DNA of 64,000 bases, taken from NCBI RefSeq assembly GCF_032878875.1, contig NZ_CP118157.1, forward strand, positions 992,001-1,056,000, written 5' to 3'. Within the stretch, counting starts at the first letter, position 1; the number at the start of each line of letters is the position of its first letter. The position numbers and the translations under genes are program-made. The DNA is from Microbacterium sp. AB (GTDB lineage: Bacteria > Actinomycetota > Actinomycetes > Actinomycetales > Microbacteriaceae). The notes under the pieces were generated by a model. The model ran no database searches, had not been told where the DNA came from, and worked only from the letters and a program-made list of their open reading frames with translations. Below are positions 50,324-58,959 of the stretch, piece after piece.

Positions 50324-51165
50324 GCGCCGACGGACGCCGCCGCGACGGCCTCACTCCCGGAACCCTCGTCGGCATCGGGCTCGTCGCCGTGACCGTGCTC
50401 GTCGCGCTGCTCGCCCCGTGGCTCTCGCCGTACGACCCGATCGCGACCGACTCCGGGAACGCGCTCGCCGGCGCCAGCGGGAGCCACTGGCTCGGCACCG
50501 ACCAGTACGGCAGGGACGTCCTCTCCCGGACGCTCGAGGGAGGACGCTTCGCGCTGCTCGTCTCGCTGCTGGCCACCACGGTCGCCGTCGGCGTCGGCAC
50601 GCTCGCCGGGACCGTCGCCGCCTCCTCCGGCAGATGGGTCGACGGATCGATCACGCGCGTCCTCGACGCCGTGCTGGCGGTGCCGTCCGTGCTCGCGCTG
50701 CTCGTCATCGTCTCCGTGTTCGGCAACAGCCTCCCGGTGCTCGTGCTCGCCGTCTCCGTGATCTACGTGCCCGCCGTGGCGAGGGTCGTCCGCGGAGCCG
50801 CGCGCCCCGTCCTCTCGTCCGCGTACGTCACGGCCGCCCGCGCCCGCGGCGAGGGCATGCTCGCGATCATCCGCCGCGAGGTGCTCCCGAACATCCTCGA
50901 CACGGTGCTCGTCGAGTTCGCGATGCGCGCGTCATGGGTGATCCTGCTCATCTCGACGCTGTCGTTCCTCGGCTTCGGGGTCAATCCGCCCACACCCGAC
51001 TGGGGACTGATGATCCAGGAAAACCGCACCGCCGTGACGGTGGCCCCGGCGGGGACGATCGCGCCCATCGTCGCCCTGTCGCTCCTCGTCGTCGGGCTGA
51101 ACCTCGCCGCCGACGGACTGGGCAAGCACTTCGGCATCGACCGTGCGCGCCGGGGGGTGGTGTGA
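50320..51165 (+). CDS. ABC transporter permease (DppC/OppC type), second peptide importer
   Basis: 281 aa with one N-terminal and five further helices. OppC landmark SHWLGTDQYGRDVLSRTLEGGRFALL and coupling loop YVTAARARGEGMLAIIRREVLPN. Translationally coupled upstream (ATGA) and to the double ATPase downstream by a one-base TGATG overlap at 51163-51167. Confidence 0.92.
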   Translation: MSADGRRRDGLTPGTLVGIGLVAVTVLVALLAPWLSPYDPIATDSGNALAGASGSHWLGTDQYGRDVLSRTLEGGRFALLVSLLATTVAVGVGTLAGTVAASSGRWVDGSITRVLDAVLAVPSVLALLVIVSVFGNSLPVLVLAVSVIYVPAVARVVRGAARPVLSSAYVTAARARGEGMLAIIRREVLPNILDTVLVEFAMRASWVILLISTLSFLGFGVNPPTPDWGLMIQENRTAVTVAPAGTIAPIVALSLLVVGLNLAADGLGKHFGIDRARRGVV

Positions 51166-52886
51166 TGTCCGAGACCGCCGTCGCCGAGGTCACCGGCCTC
51201 CGCATCTCGTACCGGGCGGGCGCGCGCCGCGTCGTCGTGGCCGACGACGTGTCCTTCCGCCTGGAGCCGGGCCGGACGCTCGGTCTCGTCGGCGAGTCGG
51301 GGAGCGGGAAGTCGACGGTCGCGCGCACGCTGCTCGGGCACCTGCGCGCCGGCTCGTTCGTCGACGCCGGCTCGGTGACGGTCCTCGGCGAGGACGTCTT
51401 CGCGCTGCCCTCGGAACGGCTGCGCCGGCTCCGGGGCGCAGAGGTCTCGCTCGTCTCGCAGAACGCCGGGCACGCCCTCACGCCGTCGATGCGCGTGGGA
51501 GCCCAGATCCGGGAGGCGCTCGCCGTCCACGGCCTGCCGTGCGACGACGCGCGGATCGTCGAGCTGCTGACCCTCGTCCGCCTCCCGTCGCCGGCCTCGC
51601 TCGCCCGGCGTCACGCGCACGAGCTCTCGGGCGGACAGCAGCAGCGCGTGGCGATCGCGATGGCGGTCGCGACGAACCCGAAGATCCTCGTGCTGGACGA
51701 GCCGACCACGGCGCTCGACGTCGTGACGCAGGCCGCCGTGCTCGCCCTCGTCGACGACCTCCGCGCGACCCTCGGCATGGCGGTCCTCATCGTGAGCCAT
51801 GACCTGGGCGTGGTCTCGGCGGTGGCGGACGAGATGCTCGTCCTCGATCACGGGCGGGTCGTCGAGCACGGACCCACGACGGAGGTGCTCCACACGCCCC
51901 GCGCCGACGAGACGCGCACGCTCATCCAGGCCGCCCCGCGCATCCACGGCGTCGACATGCCCGCCGTGCGGGACCTCGCCGAGGCGGATGTCGTGGTGCG
52001 CTGCCGCGATGTCGACGTCCGCTACCCGCGCGCCGCGACGCTCGCCGTCCACGGCGTCGATCTGGAGCTGCGGCGCGGAGAGACGGTGGCGATCGTCGGC
52101 GAGTCCGGCAGCGGGAAGTCCACCGTCGCGGCCGCGCTCGCCGGCCTCGTCCCCGTCGAGCGCGGCGACGCGCACCTGTGGACGGCGGACGGGGCGCGCC
52201 ACGATCTGCTCGGCGTCGCGGGAAGACGCCCGCTCGACGTCCGGCGGTCCGTGCAGCTCGTCTTCCAGAACGCCGATCTCGCGCTCAACCCGCGCCGCAC
52301 GGTCGGCGACGCGATCGCCCGGCCGCTCAGCGTGTTCCGCCGCGCCCGGGGCAGGGCGGCGCAGCGCGACGTCGTCTCCCGGCTGCTCACCGAGGTCGGG
52401 CTCAGCCCCGACGTGGCGCTGCGGCTCCCCGCTCAGCTCTCCGGCGGGCAGCGGCAGCGCGTCGGGATCGCCCGAGCCCTCGCCGCCGAGCCGTCCGTCC
52501 TCATCGCCGACGAGATCACGACGGCGCTGGACGTGTCGGTCCAGGCGGAGGTGCTCGCGCTGCTCGACGACCTGCGGCGTGCGCGCGGGCTGTCCTGCCT
52601 GTTCATCAGCCACGACCTCGCCGTCGTGCGCAGCGTGGCCGACCGGATCGTCGTCATGAACGAGGGGCGGGTCGTCGAGACCGCGCCCACGGCGTCGCTG
52701 TTCGCGAGCCCCCGCCACCCGTACACGCGGATGCTCCTCGACGCGGTCGTCGAGCCCGGTCACACCGATCTGCCTTCGAGCGACGCGGACAGCCGCGTCC
52801 TCGACCTGGACCCCGCCGCCGCCCTCGTCGACGTCGGCGACGGTCATCGAGTACGCGCCGACAGAGGAGCACGCACCACCCCATGA
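51165..52886 (+). CDS. ABC transporter ATPase with two fused nucleotide-binding domains (DppD-DppF fusion)
   Basis: 573 aa. Two complete ATPase domains in one chain: NBD1 (about 5-265) with Walker A GESGSGKST, signature LSGGQQQR, Walker B ILVLDEPTTALD and H-loop IVSHD; NBD2 (about 285-540) with [17 protein letters not shown], Walker B VLIADEITTALD and FISHD. Both sites look catalytic. This replaces the two separate ATPases found in the other peptide-type importer of this window. The C-terminal 40 residues are Asp/Ala-rich. The stop overlaps the hydrolase start (ATGA 52883-52886). Confidence 0.93.
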   Translation: MSETAVAEVTGLRISYRAGARRVVVADDVSFRLEPGRTLGLVGESGSGKSTVARTLLGHLRAGSFVDAGSVTVLGEDVFALPSERLRRLRGAEVSLVSQNAGHALTPSMRVGAQIREALAVHGLPCDDARIVELLTLVRLPSPASLARRHAHELSGGQQQRVAIAMAVATNPKILVLDEPTTALDVVTQAAVLALVDDLRATLGMAVLIVSHDLGVVSAVADEMLVLDHGRVVEHGPTTEVLHTPRADETRTLIQAAPRIHGVDMPAVRDLAEADVVVRCRDVDVRYPRAATLAVHGVDLELRRGETVAIVGESGSGKSTVAAALAGLVPVERGDAHLWTADGARHDLLGVAGRRPLDVRRSVQLVFQNADLALNPRRTVGDAIARPLSVFRRARGRAAQRDVVSRLLTEVGLSPDVALRLPAQLSGGQRQRVGIARALAAEPSVLIADEITTALDVSVQAEVLALLDDLRRARGLSCLFISHDLAVVRSVADRIVVMNEGRVVETAPTASLFASPRHPYTRMLLDAVVEPGHTDLPSSDADSRVLDLDPAAALVDVGDGHRVRADRGARTTP

Positions 52887-54880
52887 GGATCGTCGACATC
52901 GACCCCGCGACTCTCGACGTGCGCGACCTGTGGATCCCGATGCGCGACGGGGTGCGGCTGCACGCGCGCGCGTGGCTGCCGGCCGACGCGGACGAGCACC
53001 CGGTTCCCGCCCTGCTGGAGTACCTGCCCTACCGGCTGGACGACTGGACGTCGCCGCGCGACAGCGAGCGCCATCCGTACTACGCCGCACACGGCTACGC
53101 GTCGGTGCGCGTCGACATCCGCGGCACGGGCAGCTCGGACGGACTCTTCGACGACGAGTACTCCCCGGCCGAGCTCGGCGACGGCGTCGCGGTCGTCGAG
53201 TGGCTCGCGGCGCAGCCGTGGTGCACGGGGGCGGTCGGGATGTTCGGCATCTCGTGGGGCGGGTTCAACGCGCTCCAGATCGCGCAGCGCGCGCCCGAGG
53301 CGCTGAAGGCGATCGTGACGGTCTGCTCGACGGACGACCGCTACGACAACGACGTCCACTACGTCGGCGGCGCGGTCCTCGGCGTGGACATGTCGGCGTG
53401 GGCGGGGACGATGCTGGCCTTCGCGTCCCGTCCGCCGCGGCCCGAGGTCGTGGGCTCCGGATGGGTGGAGCAGTGGCGCGAGCGCCTCGCGCACCAGACG
53501 CCGCTCGCCCCCGTCTGGCTCGGGCATCAGGAGCGCGACGCCTATTGGAGGCGGGGCAGCGTCAACGAGGACTACGGCGCCATCCGGGCCGCCGTGCTCG
53601 CCGTGGGCGGATGGGCCGACCCCTATCGAGACACGGTGCTGCGCCTGCTGACCCACCTCGACGCGCCGGTCAAGGGCATCATCGGCCCGTGGTCGCATCA
53701 GTACCCCGACCGCGGGTTGGCTCCGGGGCCGGGCATCGGGTTCCTGCAGGAGACCCTCCGCTGGTGGGACAGGTGGCTGAAGGGCGTCGCCACCGGCGTG
53801 GAGGACGACCCCGACCTGCGCGCGTGGGTCAACGACCCGGAGCGTCCGTCGACGTACGTGGAGGAGCGCGAGGGCCGCTGGGCGGGCCTCGGATGGCCGG
53901 GCGCGGGCGAGCGCCGACGGCTGCCGCTCGGCGACGGCCGCGTCGTCGTCAGGTCGCCGTGGGCGACGGGGCAGGACGCGGGGCGGTTCTTCCCGTTCGG
54001 GAACGCCGCCGACCTGCCTCCGGACCAGCGTGCGGAGGACGGGCGGTCGGTGTGTGTGGATCTCGACGTGGGAGAGGAGCCGCTCGACCTCCTCGGCAAC
54101 GCCACGGCACGTCTCCGCCTGCGTTCGACCCACGATCGAGGCCACGTGATCGTGCGGCTCTGCGACGTCGCGCCCGACGGGGCGTCGACCCTCGTGACGC
54201 GCGGGGTGCTCAACCTGCTCAAGCGGGACGGGATGGACGCCGTGGCGCCGCTGACGCCGGGAGAGGACGTCGACGTCGAGGTGCCGCTCGTCGCCGCGGG
54301 GTACCGCTTCGCGCCCGGCCACCGCATCCGCGTCGCGCTGAGCAACCGCTACTGGCCCTGGGTCTGGCCGCACGGCGTCGACGACGCGCTCGAGGTCGAC
54401 CTCTCGGCGTCGTCCGTCACCCTTCCCCTCGTCCCCGTCGAGGGCGTGGAGACGCCGGCCTTCGCGCCGCCCGAGCACGCACGGCCGATCGCGATCGAGA
54501 CCCCGCTCTCGGCGGAGGAGCCTCACCCCGAGCGGCTCGTCACGCACGACGTGGCGCGCGGCGAGACGACGCTGCGCGTGGATCCGGGGTACGGCGGCAC
54601 GCGTCGCTACCCCGACGGCCTGAGCTTCTGGGAGTCCGCCGAGGAGGTCTACGTCGTCCGGGAAGGAGACCCCTGCTCGCCCGAGGCGCGGAGCCGCTGG
54701 CGGATCCGGATGGCGGGCGAGGGCTGGGAGGCGGACGTCGAGACGACGACGACGATCACCGCGGACGAGCGGGAGTTCCGGATCGCGAGCCGCGTGCGCG
54801 CGGAGGCGGTCCGCGGCGGCGTGCGCGAGGTCGTGGCGGACCGCTCGCTCGAGGACGTCGTCCCGAGGACGTCGGCATGA
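52883..54880 (+). CDS. CocE/NonD family serine hydrolase
   Basis: 665 aa. The alpha/beta hydrolase part has IPMRDGVRLHARAWLP at the start, the DIRGTGSSDG strand, the nucleophile elbow GISWGG (Ser about residue 124), an Asp in GGWADPYRD and the His in IGPWSHQYPD. A C-terminal jelly-roll (PepX_C) domain follows, with the RFAPGHRIRVALSNRYWP motif. This is the cocaine-esterase / X-Pro dipeptidyl-peptidase / glutaryl acylase layout; it should hydrolyse esters or amides. No signal peptide, so it acts on cytosolic, imported substrate. Coupled to the importer by ATGA overlap, and to the TetR gene the same way. Confidence 0.9.
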   Translation: MRIVDIDPATLDVRDLWIPMRDGVRLHARAWLPADADEHPVPALLEYLPYRLDDWTSPRDSERHPYYAAHGYASVRVDIRGTGSSDGLFDDEYSPAELGDGVAVVEWLAAQPWCTGAVGMFGISWGGFNALQIAQRAPEALKAIVTVCSTDDRYDNDVHYVGGAVLGVDMSAWAGTMLAFASRPPRPEVVGSGWVEQWRERLAHQTPLAPVWLGHQERDAYWRRGSVNEDYGAIRAAVLAVGGWADPYRDTVLRLLTHLDAPVKGIIGPWSHQYPDRGLAPGPGIGFLQETLRWWDRWLKGVATGVEDDPDLRAWVNDPERPSTYVEEREGRWAGLGWPGAGERRRLPLGDGRVVVRSPWATGQDAGRFFPFGNAADLPPDQRAEDGRSVCVDLDVGEEPLDLLGNATARLRLRSTHDRGHVIVRLCDVAPDGASTLVTRGVLNLLKRDGMDAVAPLTPGEDVDVEVPLVAAGYRFAPGHRIRVALSNRYWPWVWPHGVDDALEVDLSASSVTLPLVPVEGVETPAFAPPEHARPIAIETPLSAEEPHPERLVTHDVARGETTLRVDPGYGGTRRYPDGLSFWESAEEVYVVREGDPCSPEARSRWRIRMAGEGWEADVETTTTITADEREFRIASRVRAEAVRGGVREVVADRSLEDVVPRTSA

Positions 54881-55473
54881 CGCAGCGCCGCTTCGCGCCT
54901 GCGGAACGGCGTCGGCTGATCGTCGAGGCCGCGCGCTCCGTCATCGTGCAGCGAGGGCTCGCGGCGACGTCGCTGCGCGACATCGCCGCGGCGTCCGGCG
55001 TCTCGCTCGGCACGGTCACCTACCACTTCTCGAGCATCGACGAGATCCTCAGCGCGGTCGTCGTCGCCGAGTCGGAGCGGTTCTACGGAGAGGTCGTGAA
55101 GGCGGCCGACGCCGAGCCCGAGCCGCGGCGCGCGCTCACGATGCTCGTCGATCCGCTCTTCTCGGACGATGCGGACGTCGAGGCGCACTGGCGGATCTGG
55201 TCGGACTACTGGGCGGCCGTCGCCCGGCGCCCGGAGATCGCCGACGCCTACGCGACGCGGATCCGCTCCTGGGAGGCCTGCTGCGCGCGGGTCATCCGTC
55301 GTGGCGTCGACGCGGGCGTCTTCGCCGCGGTCGACCCGGAGGAGGCGGCGCTCAAGCTCGCGGCGTACTCCGACGGGCTCGGCACGCAGCGCGCCCAGGG
55401 CACATCCGGCCTCACCGCCGAGACGGCGCGGGCGTGGATGGGGGAGTTCACGGGCCTGCTGCTCGCGCGCTGA
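54877..55473 (+). CDS. TetR family transcriptional regulator
   Basis: 198 aa. N-terminal helix-turn-helix (RRRLIVEAARSVIVQRGLAATSLRDIAAASGVSLGTVTYHFSS) and an all-helical ligand domain with WRIWSDYWAAVARRPE, similar to BetI/AcrR-type TetR_C6. It is the last gene of the second peptide-type importer operon, overlapping the hydrolase by four bases, so it is co-expressed with and probably represses this operon, with the imported or hydrolysed compound as inducer. Confidence 0.9.
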   Translation: MTQRRFAPAERRRLIVEAARSVIVQRGLAATSLRDIAAASGVSLGTVTYHFSSIDEILSAVVVAESERFYGEVVKAADAEPEPRRALTMLVDPLFSDDADVEAHWRIWSDYWAAVARRPEIADAYATRIRSWEACCARVIRRGVDAGVFAAVDPEEAALKLAAYSDGLGTQRAQGTSGLTAETARAWMGEFTGLLLAR

Positions 55474-55517
55474 GGGGGCGTCGTGGCCGCTCCGCGCCGC
55501 ATGACGCCGTGTGACGT

Positions 55518-55543
55518 CGCGCATCATGTGCGCGGGCTAGGGT
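55518..55543 (+). promoter_or_regulatory. Carbonic anhydrase promoter with dyad before the -10 box
   Basis: cgcgca-tcatg-tgcgcg (55518-55534) is a perfect 6-bp-arm inverted repeat, followed four bases on by TAGGGT (55538-55543), a typical actinobacterial -10. The dyad occupies the -35/-10 spacer, a classic repressor position. The start codon lies 55 bases further on. Confidence 0.5.
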
Positions 55544-55597
55544 GCCCGTACCGCAGTTCCGAGCCGTGTCCGCCCATCCGTCTGGAGCGTGTGACCG

Positions 55598-56176
55598 ATG
55601 TCCGTTCTCACCGAAGTCCTGTCCGCCAACGAGGCCTACGCCGAGTCGTTCGGCGACAAGGCCGCCCTCGCCCTGCCGCCCGCCCGCGGCTTCGCCATCC
55701 TGACCTGCATGGATGCGCGCCTCGATCCCGCGAAGTACGCGGGTCTCTCGGAAGGCGACGCCCACGTCATCCGCAACGCCGGAGGGCGTGCGTCGGACGA
55801 CGCCATCCGCTCGCTCGTCATCTCGTACAAGCTCCTCGGCACGAAGGAGTGGTTCGTCATCCACCACAGCGACTGCGGCATGGAGTTCTTCACGGACGAC
55901 GTGATCCGCGGACTGCTCGCGAGCAGCCTCGAGACCGCCGCGCTGGGCTCCGACGGCTTCACCGACGTCGGCGAGGGTCCGGGCGCGCGTGAAGGGGACT
56001 ATATCGACTGGCTGACGATCTCCGACCAGGTCGAGAGCGTCACGGAAGACGTGCGGCGGATCCGAGAGCACCCCCTCGTCCCGGGCCGCATCCCCATCCA
56101 CGGCTACATCTACGCCGTGTCGACGGGTCGCCTGATCGAGGTGCCCGAGGCCACGGAGGTCGGCGCGGCGCGATAG
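55598..56176 (+). CDS. Beta-class carbonic anhydrase
   Basis: 192 aa. Zinc ligands and catalytic dyad of the beta class are present: [10 protein letters not shown] (Cys, and the Asp-Arg pair) and [10 protein letters not shown] (His-x-x-Cys). It interconverts CO2 and bicarbonate. The length and the short helical N-terminus fit the single-domain, type-II-like group common in actinobacteria. Monocistronic. Some members of this group lack hydratase activity, so the metal site alone does not prove it. Confidence 0.9.
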   Translation: MSVLTEVLSANEAYAESFGDKAALALPPARGFAILTCMDARLDPAKYAGLSEGDAHVIRNAGGRASDDAIRSLVISYKLLGTKEWFVIHHSDCGMEFFTDDVIRGLLASSLETAALGSDGFTDVGEGPGAREGDYIDWLTISDQVESVTEDVRRIREHPLVPGRIPIHGYIYAVSTGRLIEVPEATEVGAAR

Positions 56177-56210
56177 GCGCGTCTCGTCGCTCTCCTTTGC
56201 CGGCCGCAGG

Positions 56211-56270
56211 GTTCATATCGCAGTAAGTGCTCTTCCGCGGCTTTGCAAGGGCACTTATCGCGATATGAAC
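56211..56270. repeat. A+T-rich 20-bp inverted repeat between convergent genes
   Basis: gttcatatcgcagtaagtgc (56211-56230) and gcacttatcgcgatatgaac (56251-56270) are inverted copies differing at two positions, separated by 20 bases. The right arm itself contains the palindrome tatcgcgata. At about 40-45 percent G+C it stands out sharply from the surrounding DNA. It lies between the ends of the convergent carbonic anhydrase and 109-aa membrane genes, 35 and 43 bp from them. It may be a bidirectional terminator, a dispersed repeat or a regulator site. Confidence 0.75.
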
Positions 56271-56312
56271 GCCGGACGGGCGGCTGGCGGCCGGCGCGTC
56301 GAACGGCGTCCG

Positions 56313-56642
56313 TCACCCGACGATGACGGAGCAGACGACGGCGAGCACCAGCGTGCGCGCGAGCACGGCCCATGCGGAGCCGCGGAGAGACCTGTTCCGA
56401 CTCCGCAGGACGAGCGCGGCGCCTGCGTACAGGATGACGTTCGCGATCCCTCCGAAGAACGCGAGCGATATCGCGGTGTCGTATGCCGCGCCGTCTGCGC
56501 CGCCGGTCTGGAACGCCCTGAAGGCCAAGACGACGGGCAGCGCGGCCGACAGCACGATGCCGAGAATCCAGGTGAGGGCGGCGAGCGTGCCCGCCGGTTC
56601 CTCTCGGCCGATGTCGTCGTCCGAGCCCGCGCGGGTGCTCAC
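56313..56642 (-). CDS. Hypothetical membrane protein
   Basis: 109 aa with three predicted transmembrane helices (LTWILGIVLSAALPVVLAF, TAISLAFFGGIANVILYAGAALV, LARTLVLAVVCSVIVG) after an acidic 15-residue N-terminus. GTG start overlapping the stop of the lipoprotein gene upstream (GTGA at 56639-56642), so the two form an operon. No family recognised. Confidence 0.75.
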   Translation of the reverse strand: MSTRAGSDDDIGREEPAGTLAALTWILGIVLSAALPVVLAFRAFQTGGADGAAYDTAISLAFFGGIANVILYAGAALVLRSRNRSLRGSAWAVLARTLVLAVVCSVIVG

Positions 56643-57424
56643 TCGAAGACCTCTTCGAGCCTGGTGCCCGACTCCTGCAGGCTGCGGATCGTCTCGTCGC
56701 GCGCCTTCCGCTGCGCGGCGTTCAGCCCGTCGAGCGTCCCCCCGGGCTCGGCCTCACGGAGGGAACCGTCTGCGGAGCTTCCGAGGTACGGCCACACGAG
56801 CTCCTCAGATCCGGCCAGCTCCACGACCAATCCCTGAGGGTTGGGATACTGCCACAGGGGCACGTTGGCCGTCCGCTCGTCCACCCGCTCGACGTCGTAG
56901 GCGGGATCGGCCGCACGCTCCTCGGCGCTCAGCGGCTCGGACAGATAGACGAGAGCATCTCTGCCGGTCGGAAGGTCTGCCGTGAGCGCCGCGGGATCCA
57001 TCGTCGGCGCGATGCGCGACACGTGGATGACGTCGCCCTCCCGCACCGACTGGCCGTCGCTCTGGTCGATCACGCGCGTGATCTCCAGCTGCATCACGAT
57101 GGTCGAGCCGACGTCCATGCCCGTCGTCGTGCGGGTGATGACCCCGGGCATCCATTCCACGATCGTGCCCTCGGCGACGAGGTCGGACACGACGCCGAGC
57201 CCCGTCGAGTCGAGGTAGACGGCTTGAAGGACCGCTTCGGTGCTCAAAGCCGTGAGGAGCGCCTCGTCTCCGCGTGCTTCCGTCTCGTCGACGATGCTCG
57301 GGATGGAGGTCGTCGCGCTGACGGATGCGTCGTCCATCGTGGTCGCGCATCCCGTGGCCAGGCTCAGGAGGGCGATGGCCGGAACGACGGCGAAAGGAGG
57401 CAACGAGGGACGGGTCTTCGTCAT
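56639..57424 (-). CDS. Hypothetical lipoprotein
   Basis: 261 aa. Signal peptide with lipobox (ALLSLATGC, Cys about residue 27), followed by an acidic linker and a beta-rich domain: LVAEGTIVEWMPGVITR, TIVMQLEITRVI, VREGDVIHVSR, TGRDALVYLS. It resembles the small secreted proteins of Microbacteriaceae that follow tRNA genes, but I know no function. Start at 57424 was chosen because a signal peptide follows directly; the open frame continues upstream only through the tRNA-Ser gene. A palindromic TATGGT -10 candidate lies 15 bases before the ATG. Confidence 0.75.
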   Translation of the reverse strand: MTKTRPSLPPFAVVPAIALLSLATGCATTMDDASVSATTSIPSIVDETEARGDEALLTALSTEAVLQAVYLDSTGLGVVSDLVAEGTIVEWMPGVITRTTTGMDVGSTIVMQLEITRVIDQSDGQSVREGDVIHVSRIAPTMDPAALTADLPTGRDALVYLSEPLSAEERAADPAYDVERVDERTANVPLWQYPNPQGLVVELAGSEELVWPYLGSSADGSLREAEPGGTLDGLNAAQRKARDETIRSLQESGTRLEEVFE

Positions 57425-57439
57425 CGCGGGCACGGCACC

Positions 57440-57445
57440 ACCATA
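57440..57445 (-). promoter_or_regulatory. -10 candidate TATGGT of the lipoprotein operon
   Basis: Minus-strand TATGGT, part of the palindrome accatatggt (57440-57449), 15 bases before the lipoprotein ATG. It would give a very short leader. No ribosome-binding site is clear. Confidence 0.35.
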
Positions 57446-57519
57446 TGGTTGCAGCGGGCCAGAGCGGGAGGACGAGAACCCCCTGACCAAGAAGAACCTG
57501 ATCAGGCGTTGAATCGTTT

Positions 57520-57608
57520 TGGCGGAGGATAGGGGATTCGAACCCCTGAGGGCTTGCACCCAACACGCTTTCCAAGCGTGCGCCATAGGCCACTAGGCGA
57601 ATCCTCCA
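57520..57608 (-). tRNA. tRNA-Ser (anticodon GGA)
   Basis: The minus strand begins GGAGGATT, and its 5' acceptor GGAGG pairs with the 3' CCTCC. The anticodon arm cgcttGGAaagcg has GGA, reading serine codons UCC and UCU. A long variable arm (ttgggtgcaagccctca) is typical of tRNA-Ser, followed by the T-arm ggggTTCGAAtcccc. The 3' CCA is encoded (included in the coordinates). 89 nt in all. Confidence 0.95.
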
Positions 57609-57670
57609 GGGCCCTTGCGGGCCGCAGACCATCCTACAGGGCGTGCGAGGCGCGTCTCGACACGGGCGCG

Positions 57671-58855
57671 TCAGACGAGCACGTCGGCGTACAGCGCGCG
57701 CGTGCGGTCGGCGATCGCATCCCACGAGAACTCGCGCTCTGCGCGCTCGCGACCTGCTTCGCCGAGTGCCCGGGCCCGGGCGGGGTCCGACACCATCTCG
57801 GCGAGAGCGTCGGCGAGGTCCGCCACGAACCGCACAGGATCGAGGGGGGTTCCCGTGCCGTCGTCGGCCTGATCGAGCGGCACGATCGCGCCCGTCACGC
57901 CGTCGGCGACGACCTCGGGGATGCCGCCCGTGCCGGTGCCGACGACGGGTGCGCCGCAGGCCATCGCCTCGAGGTTCACGATGCCGAGCGGCTCGTAGAC
58001 GGAAGGGCACACGAACGTCGTGGCGGCGCTCAGCAGGGCCGTGAGCTCCGGGCGGGGGAGATGCCGGTCGATCCAGACGACGCCGTCGCGCTCCACGCGC
58101 AGCTCGGCGACGAGGCCCTCCACCTCCGCCATGATCTCGGGGGTGTCGGGCGCGCCCGCGCACAGCACGAGCTGCACGTCACCGGGCAGGGATCGCGCGG
58201 CGCGCAGCAGGTAGGGCAGGCCCTTCTGCCGGGTGATCCGCCCGACGAAGACGATCGACGGGCGATCGGGGTCGACGCCCAGCGCCCGCACGGCGTCGCC
58301 GTCGTCCACGCGCCGCCAGCCGTCGAGGTCGATGCCGTTGTAGACGACCCTGACGCGATCGGGCTCCAGCTCGGGATACACGCGCAGCAGGTCGCGCCGC
58401 ATGCCCTCGCTCACGGCCACGACGGCGTCGGCGGAGGCCAGCGCGTCGCGCTCGATCCAGCTCGACAGGCGGTACCCGCCGCCCAGCTGCTCGGCCTTCC
58501 ACGGACGCAGCGGCTCGAGACTGTGGGCGGTGGCGACGTGCGGGATGCCGTGCAGCAGCTGGGCGACGCGTCCCGCGAGGTTCGCGTACCAGGTGTGCGA
58601 GTGGACGAGGTCCGCGCCCGCGACGTCGCGGGCGATCGCGAGGTCGGCGCCCATCGTCTGCAGCGCGCCGTTGGCGTCCTCCAGGCCGGCGGGCGTCGCA
58701 TAGGAGAACACTCCGGGCTCGTCCCGCGGAGCCCCGAACGCGCGCACGACCACCTCGATGTCCCGGCGCAGCGCCCTGACGAGCTCCGCGACGTGCACGC
58801 CGGCGCCGCCGTACACCTCCGGCGGGTATTCACGGGAGAGCAGATCGACGCGCAT
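57671..58855 (-). CDS. glgA: Glycogen synthase / alpha-maltose-1-phosphate synthase (GT4 family)
   Basis: 394 aa GT-B glycosyltransferase. N-terminal REYPPEVYGGAGVHVAELV is the actinobacterial GlgA/GlgM acceptor loop; SHTWYANLAG, ATAHSLEPLRPWK and the donor-site VGRITRQKGLPYLL, and the E-x7-E motif in VCPSVYEPLGIVNLEAMACG are present. It is divergent from glgC, as in mycobacteria, where the orthologue (Rv1212c) makes maltose 1-phosphate from ADP-glucose. So it may build glycogen directly or feed the GlgE pathway. No ribosome-binding site; TAGGTT lies six bases before the ATG, indicating a leaderless message. Confidence 0.92.
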   Translation of the reverse strand: MRVDLLSREYPPEVYGGAGVHVAELVRALRRDIEVVVRAFGAPRDEPGVFSYATPAGLEDANGALQTMGADLAIARDVAGADLVHSHTWYANLAGRVAQLLHGIPHVATAHSLEPLRPWKAEQLGGGYRLSSWIERDALASADAVVAVSEGMRRDLLRVYPELEPDRVRVVYNGIDLDGWRRVDDGDAVRALGVDPDRPSIVFVGRITRQKGLPYLLRAARSLPGDVQLVLCAGAPDTPEIMAEVEGLVAELRVERDGVVWIDRHLPRPELTALLSAATTFVCPSVYEPLGIVNLEAMACGAPVVGTGTGGIPEVVADGVTGAIVPLDQADDGTGTPLDPVRFVADLADALAEMVSDPARARALGEAGRERAEREFSWDAIADRTRALYADVLV

Positions 58856-58861
58856 GCAGTC

Positions 58862-58867
58862 AACCTA
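58862..58867 (-). promoter_or_regulatory. -10 box TAGGTT of leaderless glgA
   Basis: Minus-strand TAGGTT, then six bases (gactgc), then the ATG. There is no Shine-Dalgarno. Confidence 0.6.
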
Positions 58868-58953
58868 GCCGCCCGCCGGGACGCAGGGGAGACGATCGCA
58901 CGATCCGCGTCTCTTTCCGCGCGCCACCCCTGCCGTTCCGCCTCGCGCGTCAC

Positions 58954-58959
58954 TAGGGT
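58954..58959 (+). promoter_or_regulatory. -10 box TAGGGT of leaderless glgC
   Basis: TAGGGT, then six bases (gaggcc), then the ATG at 58966. It mirrors the glgA promoter 86 bp away on the other strand. Confidence 0.6.

Noticed and set aside
57497..57506. cctgatcagg palindrome after tRNA-Ser as terminator
   Set aside because: Only 10 bp without loop or T-run on the tRNA strand.
57425..57586. 54-codon N-terminal extension of the lipoprotein
   Set aside because: It runs through the tRNA-Ser gene, and the lipoprotein signal peptide begins at 57424.
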